Below, piece after piece: positions 38,212 through 47,772 of a DNA stretch of 64,000 nucleotides. The position numbers and the translations under genes were made by a program. The notes beneath the pieces are model-generated. The model saw only the letters and a program-made list of their open reading frames with translations. It ran no database searches and was not told the origin of the DNA. Each line of letters begins with the position of its first letter. Position 1 is the stretch's first letter. This stretch comes from Colwellia sp. (GTDB lineage: Bacteria; Pseudomonadota; Gammaproteobacteria; Enterobacterales; Alteromonadaceae), in contig NZ_JABSPA010000002.1 in assembly GCF_013214175.1 (NCBI RefSeq), forward strand, positions 1,240,001 to 1,304,000, in the 5' to 3' direction.

Positions 38212-39678
38212 TTAGAAATCAAACTGAATATAGACAGTATTATAATTACTGCCGCCTTTAATACGGCCAAACTGAGAGGCTTTCTCAAAAATAGATGATC
38301 TATGGTGCATGCTATAACCTAACCAAGTTTCATTGAGTGCCTTAACATTGAAGACATCACCTAAGTTAATATCAAAACTTATATCTATATAGTTCATTAA
38401 CTCACTAGGGCGATAACCTTTCTCTTCCATTTCAATCGCTTCAATATAAGTAACATCTGAAACATAAGACAATCCTTCAGCCAAGCCTATACGCCAGCGG
38501 ACTGGCCACTTGATAGTGTAATAGGCTTTAATGGCCAGTACATATTCTTGCTCTGAGTCTTGTACTGCAGAGTTCCAATGCCAAACAAAACCAGGGGTTA
38601 AATAGATATCTAACGGTAGTGAAAATAAGTTGTCAGTTAGTGGTAAGCCATAAAATATAGAGCTGAGCTGATTATTGTATTCATCTTTAACGCTATCTCC
38701 TCTGAGAATGTCACCCATATTCGATGGCGTCGCCCAGCCGTGAGCTAAACGCAGGTAACCATGATTAGTTAACTCTGATTTTTGCGGCTTACTGATATCA
38801 TTAAAGAAGGCAAAACCTAAATAGGCTTCGCTTTGCCAGCGTTGGTTGACGGCCGTACTGTTATAAGCATTTTTATCAAGCATGGTGGCGTTTACTGAGG
38901 CGAGTAAATAAAAGTTACTGGCAACATGATAGCGAGTTTCTACACCGGCATTCACTTCAATGCCAGCACCTATCTTTTGCTCGGTTATTTCAGCTAAGGC
39001 ATAATAGTGACTATTAAAGCTGGCACTTTTATAACGCGCGCTAACTTTAGGCATAAACTCCCAACTGTCGTGTTGAAAGTACCAGCTTTGGCTTAAGTTA
39101 GCGTAAGGGTTACCTTCGAGATCGCTGAAAAGCTCAACATCAAAGAAACTATTTTCACTGAATGATTTTCTCGCTTGAAAACCAAGGTCTATGGTATCGC
39201 CTTGTACTTCATTTTGATATTCAGCAGGGATATCGAAAAAGCGCATACGTGCCATGGCGTTAAATTGCCAATCTTGGTTTTGATAAATATGCGCTCCGCC
39301 TTCAGTACCGCGAATAAAAAAAGTTTCTCCCTGATAAAACATCATAGGCACAAAGCTAGTGACATTGTCAGCTTCGGTATCAAAGGGAATTTCCGCATTT
39401 CTGAATAATACACCCAAGCCCCAAGTTTGCTCTTGAAATACCTTGTTTCTATCAGACTCAGTACTTGCTGTTAGCGTGTTATTGGACTTTACTTGGTTGC
39501 TGCTAACAATCTCTTTTTCAGTATTTTGTACTGTGCTTAGCTCAGTTGTTTTGGTGGTACTTTGTTCGGTTATCTGTTCGGTACTTTTTACCGTGTTTTC
39601 TTCGGAGATAGTTTCAGCAAAAAGACTAAATGGCTTTAATAGAATGAGGGTAAGTGATATCGCGGCACAGTAACGCAT
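38212..39678 (-). CDS. MipA/OmpV-type outer-membrane protein with PagL-like C-terminus
   Basis: Exported 488-residue protein with a signal peptide ending near LFAE and a Thr/Ser/Glu-rich linker to about residue 70. The region EQTWGLGVLFRNAEIPF ... IGAGIEVNAGVETRYH has MipA/OmpV character (barrel protein, partly studied as a murein-enzyme scaffold). The second half, ending in HHRSSIFEKASQFG, GGSNY and a C-terminal FDF, resembles PagL lipid A deacylases with their H-x-S motif. The length is about twice that of either family. Function is not certain. A decayed paralogue lies at 29415-29588. Confidence 0.65.
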   Translation of the reverse strand: MRYCAAISLTLILLKPFSLFAETISEENTVKSTEQITEQSTTKTTELSTVQNTEKEIVSSNQVKSNNTLTASTESDRNKVFQEQTWGLGVLFRNAEIPFDTEADNVTSFVPMMFYQGETFFIRGTEGGAHIYQNQDWQFNAMARMRFFDIPAEYQNEVQGDTIDLGFQARKSFSENSFFDVELFSDLEGNPYANLSQSWYFQHDSWEFMPKVSARYKSASFNSHYYALAEITEQKIGAGIEVNAGVETRYHVASNFYLLASVNATMLDKNAYNSTAVNQRWQSEAYLGFAFFNDISKPQKSELTNHGYLRLAHGWATPSNMGDILRGDSVKDEYNNQLSSIFYGLPLTDNLFSLPLDIYLTPGFVWHWNSAVQDSEQEYVLAIKAYYTIKWPVRWRIGLAEGLSYVSDVTYIEAIEMEEKGYRPSELMNYIDISFDINLGDVFNVKALNETWLGYSMHHRSSIFEKASQFGRIKGGSNYNTVYIQFDF

Positions 39679-39911
39679 TGTGATCCTTAAGGGTTGTTAA
39701 GGTGTATTAGTGTAACACCAGTTTAATGTTAGCTAGGGACAAATTATATAAAAACAAAGGTGAAATAAGCGAGCTTAAGTCGTTAATTAGTATATGAATT
39801 GTTAATGTGATGTTATATTGTGCGGGTATTAACCATAATACTCATGATGCTTATACTCATCTAAAAATTTAGTTATCTCGTAATAATTTTACGCTAAAAG
39901 GAAGTTCTTGT

Positions 39912-41375
39912 ATGTTAGTTAAAAAAAGTAGCCTTATTGTCTACAGTGTAATAGCCGCATCTCTGGTTGGTTGTGGTAGTGATTCTGCCCCCACTCCTGC
40001 ACCGGAAAAAGCTGTTCCTATCGTAGAGCAGACAATAGCCCTTAGCGGTAAAGTCATTGACGGTTACGTCTCTGGTGCCACTGTGTGGTTGGATTTAGAT
40101 GGTGATGGTAAATTTGATAAACAAACTGAGCCATCAGTCGTTTCTACTGAATCGGGTAACTATAGTTTTGAATTTACTGAAGAGCAGGCATCTTGTGTAC
40201 CGTACTCTGCCATGTATGTAGATGTACCTGTTGGTGCTATTGACGAAGAGCTAGGTGAAGTGACTGAAGCATACCAGATGTCTTTTCCTCCTTCGATAGT
40301 GCCTATTTCTGATGATGATATTCGCAATATTTCACCATTAACATCGGAAGTTTGGGGACAATTTAGACGTCAACTTAAAGGGAGTGGTAAGGGAAATTTG
40401 AGTTGTGAGGAACTTAAGGCTGATACCAATTTACGTACTAATTTAAAACGTGAAATAGAAGAGGTGTTATTAAATCTGGTGGCACATTACAATTTGTCTG
40501 CAGAGCAGATTTATGCTGATTTCATTGCCAATAATGACAGTGAAGCCTATATCAAAGCCCAGTCTATTGTTACTGGCTTGAAAGCAGCTTATAAACATAA
40601 AAAAGCATTGGCAGAGGAATATCCTAGTGCAAATGAAATTCGGGTTGTTATCTACCAAGACAAGGCTAAAGATTTAGAGTATAGCTACACAGACGCATGG
40701 TATCGTGATGAAATTATTTTTATAGGCACGGAAGACTTTATTGAAGTTGTGAAGCTAAAGGATACCGGTTCATTGAATAAAGTTGATGTGGTATTAACTA
40801 AGCTTCATGAATTAGGGGCGGCTTGGGGTGAACAGTCATTAAAGGGTTGGTTAAGTATTCGAGCAGATATTTATATCAATGAGGATAAAACATATCGTTG
40901 TGGGAATATTGAGCGTATAAGTTTTGATAAAGAGGGTATTCATTATGAACTTGGTAATACTATACCTACTGTGACCTTTCCGACTCTTGCCGAGTGTATT
41001 AATACCAGCTTAGAAAGCCCTTATGAGCGTAATTTCAGCCTGAGTTATGTTGAAGCTGATCATGACTACAATGCTGACTTTTACTTTAGAGATATAAATG
41101 CTGACTTTCAAACATTAGCTGATTGGATAAATGTTAAAGATAAGGCTGATGCGCTAGACCCCGCAGAGTTTTTTACTGCTTTGGATAGCATGCCTTATAA
41201 GTTTGATGATGAAGTTGTTATTGATGTTAGTTACTGGCGTAAAAGTAAGGCCGTGGGTAATGTTGTGATTCACAAAGATGATGAAGGTAAGTGGCGCAAA
41301 GAAACCAAGCAAGATGATGGTACTACAGTTTTTGAATGTGGAATCGATGGTATTAACTGGGCAGCATGCACTTAA
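39912..41375 (+). CDS. Hypothetical lipoprotein with EF-hand-like loop
   Basis: Not recognised. The N-terminus is a lipoprotein signal with SLVGC. After a proline-rich stretch comes a prealbumin/SdrD-like domain, VIDGYVSGATVWLDLDGDG, which contains a DxDGDGKFD calcium-loop-like motif, as in many surface proteins of marine bacteria. The remainder is acidic and without a known domain; four cysteines near the C-terminal half might pair. It is divergent from the MipA-type gene and ends before a clear terminator. Confidence 0.75.
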   Translation: MLVKKSSLIVYSVIAASLVGCGSDSAPTPAPEKAVPIVEQTIALSGKVIDGYVSGATVWLDLDGDGKFDKQTEPSVVSTESGNYSFEFTEEQASCVPYSAMYVDVPVGAIDEELGEVTEAYQMSFPPSIVPISDDDIRNISPLTSEVWGQFRRQLKGSGKGNLSCEELKADTNLRTNLKREIEEVLLNLVAHYNLSAEQIYADFIANNDSEAYIKAQSIVTGLKAAYKHKKALAEEYPSANEIRVVIYQDKAKDLEYSYTDAWYRDEIIFIGTEDFIEVVKLKDTGSLNKVDVVLTKLHELGAAWGEQSLKGWLSIRADIYINEDKTYRCGNIERISFDKEGIHYELGNTIPTVTFPTLAECINTSLESPYERNFSLSYVEADHDYNADFYFRDINADFQTLADWINVKDKADALDPAEFFTALDSMPYKFDDEVVIDVSYWRKSKAVGNVVIHKDDEGKWRKETKQDDGTTVFECGIDGINWAACT

Positions 41376-41410
41376 TACCTATTAACAAAACCAGTTAAGT
41401 TTTTGAAATG

Positions 41411-41438
41411 AAATGCCAACTAAATGCTGGCATTTTTT
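41411..41438 (+). terminator. Terminator after the lipoprotein gene
   Basis: Stem AAATGCCA (41411-41418) with TGGCATTT (41428-41435), then T run. Confidence 0.88.
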
Positions 41439-41546
41439 ATACTGAAATTTTTAAGGGCTGTTAGAAAAGACTCTAATAAGCTTGATATACATGCAGGTAT
41501 ATCACAGCAGCATAAGCTTTAAACATATACCTGAATCTAGCTTTGA

Positions 41547-42431
41547 CTAGTATGGGGCTTTTGGCACAATTGGTGCGGAGCGCAAACTAGGTATCTTTGT
41601 ATTTCTATTGCGTGCTTGCATGGTAGCAAGGTAGCCTGCAATAGAGAATTCAGTTGTGTGACCATCCCTTGTTGGAGCTGGTCCGTAGCCATCTAGCCAA
41701 AATTCACAAATTTCTCCGGTATTATGGTTACCAATACATTTGCCATTACCAGTAGAAATTACGTAATGTAATCCTGCCTCATCACGAAGAAAGCGAACAA
41801 TACGACCCGCTGGGATCTGTGCTGCAGTTTCAAGAGAGGTGATTGATGGCCCCCAATTCCATGGTACAGGTAGTGCGTGACGTGGCTGATTGCCATTATC
41901 TAAAATCCACTTTAATGAAGTGATTCCTGCTAAGTACATCCAACCACATACACTTTCATAGCAGGCGCCACTCATCTTAATTTTATTTCCTTTTACGGCT
42001 TCTCTATAGAATTTATAAAAATTAGTAATATCTATATTTCGACCATATATAGTTATTTTATTAGCTTTTGCCTCGATAACCGCGTCTTGTGCATTTTTAC
42101 CTGTAATAGGGAAGAAGCTTTGAATGGCTTTTTTTATTGTTGATTCGTTTACCTTATCATAGTCAATTTTTGCTTGGGCTATTTTGGATTGTCCACCGGC
42201 CCAGTCCATGCACAATAATAAACCGCGTAAAGCATGTCGTCGCTGAGTTTCTAATTTTTCAGCAGTTGTTGATGTCCCCCGACTTCCACCGCCAAGGCTG
42301 ACTCGCTTTGATGCAGCAAGATCATTTTTTTTTGCAGATTTGAATTTAGCGTAGGGACTGGATGGAATGGCTGTAATTTTATCTAAATACTTGAATGTTT
42401 CTGTTAATCGAACTTGAGCATTTTTTCCCAC
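41547..42431 (-). CDS. Orphan protein with papain/NlpC-like Cys-His pattern
   Basis: Family not recognised. 294 residues without signal peptide or membrane segment. The C-terminal half has GACYESVCGWMYLAGIT, where a cysteine starts a helix, and then GRIVRFLRDEAGLHYVISTG with GNGKCIGN, a beta arrangement like that of NlpC/P60 or CHAP peptidases, which have Cys before His. The first 90 residues are basic. The GTG start at 42431 follows AAGGAAAATC. No immunity or secretion gene is adjacent. An enzyme or effector role is inference only. Confidence 0.5.
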   Translation of the reverse strand: MGKNAQVRLTETFKYLDKITAIPSSPYAKFKSAKKNDLAASKRVSLGGGSRGTSTTAEKLETQRRHALRGLLLCMDWAGGQSKIAQAKIDYDKVNESTIKKAIQSFFPITGKNAQDAVIEAKANKITIYGRNIDITNFYKFYREAVKGNKIKMSGACYESVCGWMYLAGITSLKWILDNGNQPRHALPVPWNWGPSITSLETAAQIPAGRIVRFLRDEAGLHYVISTGNGKCIGNHNTGEICEFWLDGYGPAPTRDGHTTEFSIAGYLATMQARNRNTKIPSLRSAPIVPKAPY

Positions 42432-42491
42432 TTTTGATTTTCCTTAATCTGTTTTGAATGAAATTAGTAACATTATTGCCTCGCATACTAA

Positions 42492-42514
42492 ATCACATAA
42501 TGTGATACATCACA
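42492..42514. promoter_or_regulatory. Overlapping palindromes upstream of the orphan gene
   Basis: ATCACATAATGTGAT (42492-42506) and TGTGATACATCACA (42501-42514) share the middle TGTGAT. Three alternating half-sites lie 60 to 85 bases before the GTG start, so this is a likely operator for an unknown regulator. The spacing does not fit CRP. Confidence 0.45.
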
Positions 42515-42689
42515 AATGTAGTTGCCGTATTCATCAATTTTAAAAGCTCATCAAATCAATATGGTATAAATAAGTGAAAGAGACAAAGGACAGTTATTAA
42601 TTGTTAGTTTATTTATTAACAATATTTATCATCTATCTCTTTAAACCAATGGCGTGAAAATACCTAGGGTTAAGCATATTATTGAACGC

Positions 42690-42852
42690 CATAACCAAAA
42701 AAGTCAGGGCTGCGCCCCATGGGAGTGTCTATTAATGTAAAACCGGGTAAGCCACGGACTAAATACATTAGAGTGATGAGGGGCAGGGCTAAACGAATAA
42801 GCGGCAGACGAAATGTCAGTCCTGCAGCAGAAAAAGCTGACCAGAGTGATGG
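42690..42852 (-). pseudogene. Remnant of the membrane-protein gene at 45846-46280
   Basis: On the minus strand it reads FSAAGLTFRLPLIRLALPLI, YLVRGLPGFTL and PMGRSPDF, against FSAAGLIIRLPFIRLALSLI, YLVRGLAGFTL and PMGRSPEF in the intact gene. Two short deletions are visible (about 6 and 15 bases) and both gene ends are missing. The rest of the 582-base gap between 42431 and 43014 shows only the palindromes above. Confidence 0.8.
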
Positions 42853-43013
42853 TGAATAGCATTTTAATAATATTCAGAATACGACTGATACTCTGATTTA
42901 CAGGATGGTTAGGCATTATTCTTAAACGTTATATGTTATAAATACTGGGTTACAAGTATTAACAATATAATTTTCTAAGAAGAAAGTCGTTATCATTATT
43001 AAGGTCAACATAA

Positions 43014-45728
43014 ATGTTTATTAATAAATCTAAACTGACTAAGGCATTAACCCTAGCACTAGTCACTTCAGGTCTTGCATTATCAGGTTGTGAGCAAGCA
43101 AGCACCACAACGCAAGTTAAAAGTTCATCATCAGCCAGTAGCAGTATAGTTCGTATGAAAAGCGAATCTCTTAATGCTACTTACGCAGAAATGCGAGCCA
43201 AACAAATAAGCGATGTGAGCTATGATTTACAGGTAAAAATAGATAACAAAAGTGAAACTTTTTCGGGCTCAACAACGCTAAATTTTGAATTGACCGAAAA
43301 TAATCAAAATGATTTAACGATAGATTTTGATGAAGGCACAATAAAATCATTAACCGTTAATGGTAAACAAGTTAACTTTAGCTATGAAAAATGGTTTATT
43401 ACCATTCCAGCCGCTGAGTTAACCCCAGGAAAGCAAAGCATTACTATTGATTACGAACGTGCTTATTCGACTGACGGCTCTGGTTTTCATCGCTTTGTCG
43501 ACCCTAAAAATGGTGAGGTTTATTTATACACTGATTTTGAACCTTATGATGCAAACCGCTTATTTCCGCATTTTGATCAACCTGATCTAAAAGCCAGTTA
43601 CAAAATTGAAGTCACTGCACCAGCTCATTGGCAAATCATTAGTGCAACACGCGAAACCAGTATTAGTGAAAATGGCGATACTAAAGTTTGGTCTTTCCCA
43701 GCATCTGCAAAATTCTCTTCTTATGTATTTTCTCTTCATGCGGGTAACTACGCAGTTTGGGAAGATGATTTTGAAGGCATGACATTACGTTTGTTTGCTC
43801 GTCAAAGTTTGGCGGAATACGTAAAAACGGATGAGTGGTTTATCCCAACTAAACAAAGTTTTGCCTTCTTCAACAAATACTTTGAAGTGAAATACCCTTT
43901 TGGAAAATATGATCAAATTGTAGCACCTGACTTTAACGCCGGCGCAATGGAAAACGTTGCCGCAGTTACTTTCAGTGAAGGTTATATCGCACGTGGTGAA
44001 AAATCGACAAGTGCTCGAATGAGTTTAGCGAATGTTATCGCTCATGAAATGGCACATATGTGGTTTGGTGATTTAGTAACAATGCGTTGGTGGAATGGCT
44101 TATGGTTAAATGAAAGCTTTGCAACTTATATGGCTAATTTAGCTATTGCTGAAGCAAGTGACTTTGAAAATAACTGGGATGTGTTTTACTCCGGCACTAA
44201 ACAATGGGCTTACCGCACTGATGACTCGGTAAATACACATGCAATTGAGCTACCTGTTGCTTCAACAGGTGTTGCCTTGTCAAACTTTGACGGTATTACT
44301 TACGGTAAAGGTGCTTCAGTGTTAAAGCAGCTACCTTATTACTTAGGTGAAGAAAACTTTCGCGTTGGTGTGAGTACTTATTTGAAAAAATTCTCATACA
44401 AAAACACTGATCTTGAAGACTTTATTGGTGAGTTAGGTAAAGCTGCCGGTAAGGATATGACCCAATGGACACAAGACTGGTTATTTAACGCTGGCTTAAA
44501 CACCATTAAAGTCAATTATCAATGTAGCGACGGTAAAATTAGTGAGTTTGCTATAAAGCAAACTGCGCCTGAAGGTTATCCTACGTTACGCGAACAACGT
44601 GTTCAGATTGGTTTATACAATGTTAATTCTGATGGTAATGGCATGAGTTTAACATCAGCAACACCAATCATGTATAAAGGTGCTACCACTGAAATTAAAG
44701 AAGTTATTGGTCAAGCTTGTCCTGATTTGGTTTATCCAAACGAAGCCGATTGGGGGTATGTAAAAGTTGATCTTGATGAAAAATCATTAGCTTCAGCTCA
44801 GAAACATATCAATGCTATTGATAATGCAACCATGCGTTTAATGTTATGGCAGAGTTTGTCTGACAGTGTTCGTGATGCAAATTTAGCCGCTGACCAGCTA
44901 GTGAATTTTGCTATGGCTAACCTTGAAGGTGAAACTGATTATAACGTAACACGTAAAATTGCCAGCACATTAACATCAGCCCTGAACTACTTAACGGTAG
45001 CAACACGCTTAGAGCAAAACGATTATTCAGCGCTTTATATGGAAGTTGAAGATTTATACTTAGGTTTATTAGAAAAAGCGGAAGCGGGCTCTGATTTTCA
45101 AAAACTTTGGTATAGCCGTTATGTTCGTGTAAGTAAAACAGCAAAGCATTTAGATAATTTGAAAAACATTTTAAATGGTAAGCTAAGTTTTGATGGTATA
45201 ACTATCGATCAAGATAAACGTTGGTCATTAGTCGCTAAAATGAACCGTTATCAGCATGGTAATTATCAAGCATTATTAACTTCTGAAGCAACTAAAGATA
45301 TTACTGATTCAGGTGTTAAAAGTGCTATTTACGCAGAAGTTTTACGCCCTGAGGCCGAAGTTAAAGCAAAATGGTTTAACGTGGTTATTAATAACCCTGA
45401 CAAACTGAAACTTTCTACACTTCGCTATATTATGTGGGGGTTATTTCCTTCAGAGCAACAAGCTTTAGAAGCACCTTATAAAGCTAAGATTTTAGCGCAC
45501 ATCCCTAAATTAAATGAAGGAAGTGATTTGGGTTTATTAGAGTCTTTTGCCGGTAGCATGTTGCCATCTCAATGTACGCCAACAAGTGAAGTGGAATTAG
45601 CGCAACTGATTAAAGACTACAGTAAAATGAAACCACAAGTGTTAAAAGCAGTAAAAGCTAGCCATCAAAATGTAGGTCGCTGTGTTAAAGCGCTAACGTT
45701 ATTAAAATCGAGCGCTAATAAAAGTTAA
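43014..45728 (+). CDS. M1-family aminopeptidase N, lipoprotein
   Basis: Zinc aminopeptidase of 904 residues, anchored through a lipoprotein signal with ALSGC. The exopeptidase motif GAMEN is at 310-314 and the zinc site HEMAH at 344-348 with E367 in NESFA, the normal M1 spacing of 18 residues between. The C-terminal half is the helical ERAP1-like domain. Most cellular PepN proteins lack a lipobox, so this copy probably works in the periplasm or on the outer membrane and trims peptides released by other exported peptidases. It is transcribed alone. Confidence 0.95.
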   Translation: MFINKSKLTKALTLALVTSGLALSGCEQASTTTQVKSSSSASSSIVRMKSESLNATYAEMRAKQISDVSYDLQVKIDNKSETFSGSTTLNFELTENNQNDLTIDFDEGTIKSLTVNGKQVNFSYEKWFITIPAAELTPGKQSITIDYERAYSTDGSGFHRFVDPKNGEVYLYTDFEPYDANRLFPHFDQPDLKASYKIEVTAPAHWQIISATRETSISENGDTKVWSFPASAKFSSYVFSLHAGNYAVWEDDFEGMTLRLFARQSLAEYVKTDEWFIPTKQSFAFFNKYFEVKYPFGKYDQIVAPDFNAGAMENVAAVTFSEGYIARGEKSTSARMSLANVIAHEMAHMWFGDLVTMRWWNGLWLNESFATYMANLAIAEASDFENNWDVFYSGTKQWAYRTDDSVNTHAIELPVASTGVALSNFDGITYGKGASVLKQLPYYLGEENFRVGVSTYLKKFSYKNTDLEDFIGELGKAAGKDMTQWTQDWLFNAGLNTIKVNYQCSDGKISEFAIKQTAPEGYPTLREQRVQIGLYNVNSDGNGMSLTSATPIMYKGATTEIKEVIGQACPDLVYPNEADWGYVKVDLDEKSLASAQKHINAIDNATMRLMLWQSLSDSVRDANLAADQLVNFAMANLEGETDYNVTRKIASTLTSALNYLTVATRLEQNDYSALYMEVEDLYLGLLEKAEAGSDFQKLWYSRYVRVSKTAKHLDNLKNILNGKLSFDGITIDQDKRWSLVAKMNRYQHGNYQALLTSEATKDITDSGVKSAIYAEVLRPEAEVKAKWFNVVINNPDKLKLSTLRYIMWGLFPSEQQALEAPYKAKILAHIPKLNEGSDLGLLESFAGSMLPSQCTPTSEVELAQLIKDYSKMKPQVLKAVKASHQNVGRCVKALTLLKSSANKS

Positions 45729-45773
45729 ATTCAAATAATAAGTAGTTGATTAGATAAATCTTATCTAAACGAT

Positions 45774-45808
45774 AAAAGGGCATTATGAATTTCATAATGC
45801 CCTTTTTT
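45774..45808. terminator. Terminator after the M1 aminopeptidase
   Basis: GGGCATTATGAA (45778-45789) with TTCATAATGCCC (45791-45802), A run before and T run after. It may also serve the convergent gene at 45846. Confidence 0.93.
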
Positions 45809-45845
45809 AGCTGTTACTTTTATCTGTACTATTATACCAATGTCG

Positions 45846-46280
45846 TTACAACGTAGCCCATTGCTTTTTTAAGCCAATAGCATGAACAATACCAACGATT
45901 AAACAGATCACAGAACTCCACAGCCAAAACTCAGGGCTACGTCCCATCGGATTATTCTTTAAGGTAAAACTCATCAAGGTAAAACCAGCCAAACCTCGTA
46001 CTAAATAAACTAAGGTAATCAGGGAAAGAGCTAAGCGAATAAACGGTAATCTAATTATCAGCCCTGCAGCAGAAAAAGCATAAGCTGACCACAGTGATAA
46101 CACTGAAAATATAACCAAGGTAATGATGGTCGGTTGCCAACTACCTTGCTCAGCCATTAAGGCCATGTGCTCACCTGCGCCGAAGAAGCGATACCATGAG
46201 GCGCCAAAATAAATACAGCCTAAATGTAAAAGGGCGGCAATAGCACTTAGTGAGGCTGCAATGAGTAAATAGATATTCAT
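45846..46280 (-). CDS. Small four-helix membrane protein
   Basis: 144 residues with four hydrophobic segments and no recognised catalytic motif. The opening MNIYLLIAASLSAIAALLHLG and the PMGRSPEFWLW loop between helices 3 and 4 are distinctive. Ribosome site AAGGAAG precedes the ATG. It lies 64 bases downstream of the sensor kinase on the same strand and might belong to the efflux operon. A decayed paralogue is at 42690-42852, next to the orphan gene. Confidence 0.7.
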   Translation of the reverse strand: MNIYLLIAASLSAIAALLHLGCIYFGASWYRFFGAGEHMALMAEQGSWQPTIITLVIFSVLSLWSAYAFSAAGLIIRLPFIRLALSLITLVYLVRGLAGFTLMSFTLKNNPMGRSPEFWLWSSVICLIVGIVHAIGLKKQWATL

Positions 46281-46344
46281 GAATTGATAACTTCCTTGTA
46301 AAAATAATTTATGGGTTTTTATTCTCTACTTTTAAACTAAGTAT

Positions 46345-47772
46345 TTAATTGGGTATCTTCGTTGTTAAACTAATGCGCGCAACCGCGCCTTGGGCATCAT
46401 CGCGATTTTTTAAGGTTAACTCGCCGTCTTGATTGCGGATAAATTCCCGACTGATAATTAAGCCAATACCTGAGCCTTGTGGTTTGGTCGAGTAGAAAGG
46501 CACAAATAAATTGTCGTTATTGGCAATACCTTGGCCTGAGTCGATAATATTAATAGTGGTCTGATTCTTATCTTGTTGATGACTTTGTTGGCGGTTTTTC
46601 TGCTTATTTTCTTGAAAAGGTTGTTGCCAAAGCATTTGTACATCAGGACTTGCGTCACTGTTTTCACAGGCTTCAAAAGCATTCTTAATTAAGTTAATTA
46701 ACGCTTGCTCTAATTGGCCGGCATCAGCGAGAAAAGGCAAAGCGCTTTCATTAAGCTCTATTGATAGCTTAGGGAAGATGGCTTGCATGCGCTGAGCTAT
46801 GTCTTTTGGATATACCTTTGCCATTTTTGCTGGCGCTAGTTTACTAAAGGCGGAGTAGTTTTCGACAAACTCTAACAACTGCAGCGAGCGTTTTTCAATA
46901 ACTTGTAAGATGTTTTTTTCGAGGCTTTCTTGCTCAGGTGTTAAAGGGCCCATTAACTTCATTTCTTGTAAGGATTGGGTCATAGAGTAAATGGGCGTTA
47001 ATGAGTTTCTTACTTCATGATTAAGTACTCTTATTAAGCGTTGCCACACTTGTTTTTCGTTGGCTCTAAGTTGCTGCTCTATTGAGAACAATACCAATAA
47101 TTGAAAATTTCGGCCACTGCGCTTTAACACATGGTGTGTTACTTCAAATCGTTGTGTTAATTGTGAATCACTGGTTTGTTGCCATTTGTTCTCTTGAAAA
47201 ACTAAACCTAATTTTTCGGCTTTTTTACCAAGCCAATTTGCCGTTGAGCTTTTTAATAAGGTTTCTACCGCGTGATTAGCTGAGTAAATTTGTTGGTGAT
47301 GATCTAACACCAAAATGGGCAAGTTCAATTCTTTAATAAATTCAGATAAAAATGATTCGTTGTGCATGTACTCAAAACGTTTAGTTTGCAACTTAGCACT
47401 AAGCTTTTCAAAATCACGCTTGAGGTTGGTTACCCTACCACTGTTAAATTCAGCAAGATGCCAGCTGTTAAATTCTTCATTACCTATGGCATCAAGCTGC
47501 AAACCAATGCGTTCTAGGGTGTCGGTAACATAGGAAAAACAGCGATTAGCCGCCCAAAGGCTAGGAATTAACATGGCAATAATTAGAGTACTGCTGCTAA
47601 GTAAATCTAATTGCAGAGAACTAATAATATATGCGCACGGGATTAATGGTAAAAGTGCCAATAAGCAAAGCAGATAAATAAGTTTTTGCTCAAGCGATGA
47701 TTTAGCGGGCAGGTCAGCACTCACTTTACTATTTAGCTTTTCCTTTCTCCTTTTATCTACCTTGCTTTTCAA
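46345..47772 (-). CDS. Sensor histidine kinase, NtrY-like
   Basis: Membrane kinase of 475 residues: two hydrophobic segments at about 30-52 and 60-75, a PAS-like region (about 145-225), phospho-acceptor H252 in NHEVRNSLTP, and the ATP-binding N box LINLIKNAFEACEN with G box GSGIGLIISREF. It starts with TTG at 47772, directly after the regulator's TAA, so it is translated with it. A polar insert rich in Gln, Lys and Asn lies between the N box and the DSGQG motif. It would phosphorylate the NtrC-type regulator next to it. Confidence 0.93.
   Translation of the reverse strand: MKSKVDKRRKEKLNSKVSADLPAKSSLEQKLIYLLCLLALLPLIPCAYIISSLQLDLLSSSTLIIAMLIPSLWAANRCFSYVTDTLERIGLQLDAIGNEEFNSWHLAEFNSGRVTNLKRDFEKLSAKLQTKRFEYMHNESFLSEFIKELNLPILVLDHHQQIYSANHAVETLLKSSTANWLGKKAEKLGLVFQENKWQQTSDSQLTQRFEVTHHVLKRSGRNFQLLVLFSIEQQLRANEKQVWQRLIRVLNHEVRNSLTPIYSMTQSLQEMKLMGPLTPEQESLEKNILQVIEKRSLQLLEFVENYSAFSKLAPAKMAKVYPKDIAQRMQAIFPKLSIELNESALPFLADAGQLEQALINLIKNAFEACENSDASPDVQMLWQQPFQENKQKNRQQSHQQDKNQTTINIIDSGQGIANNDNLFVPFYSTKPQGSGIGLIISREFIRNQDGELTLKNRDDAQGAVARISLTTKIPN

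Noticed and set aside
42501-42514. TGTGATACATCACA as a CRP site
   Set aside because: The half-sites are separated by four bases, not six, so it does not fit CRP; FNR half-sites TTGAT are also absent.
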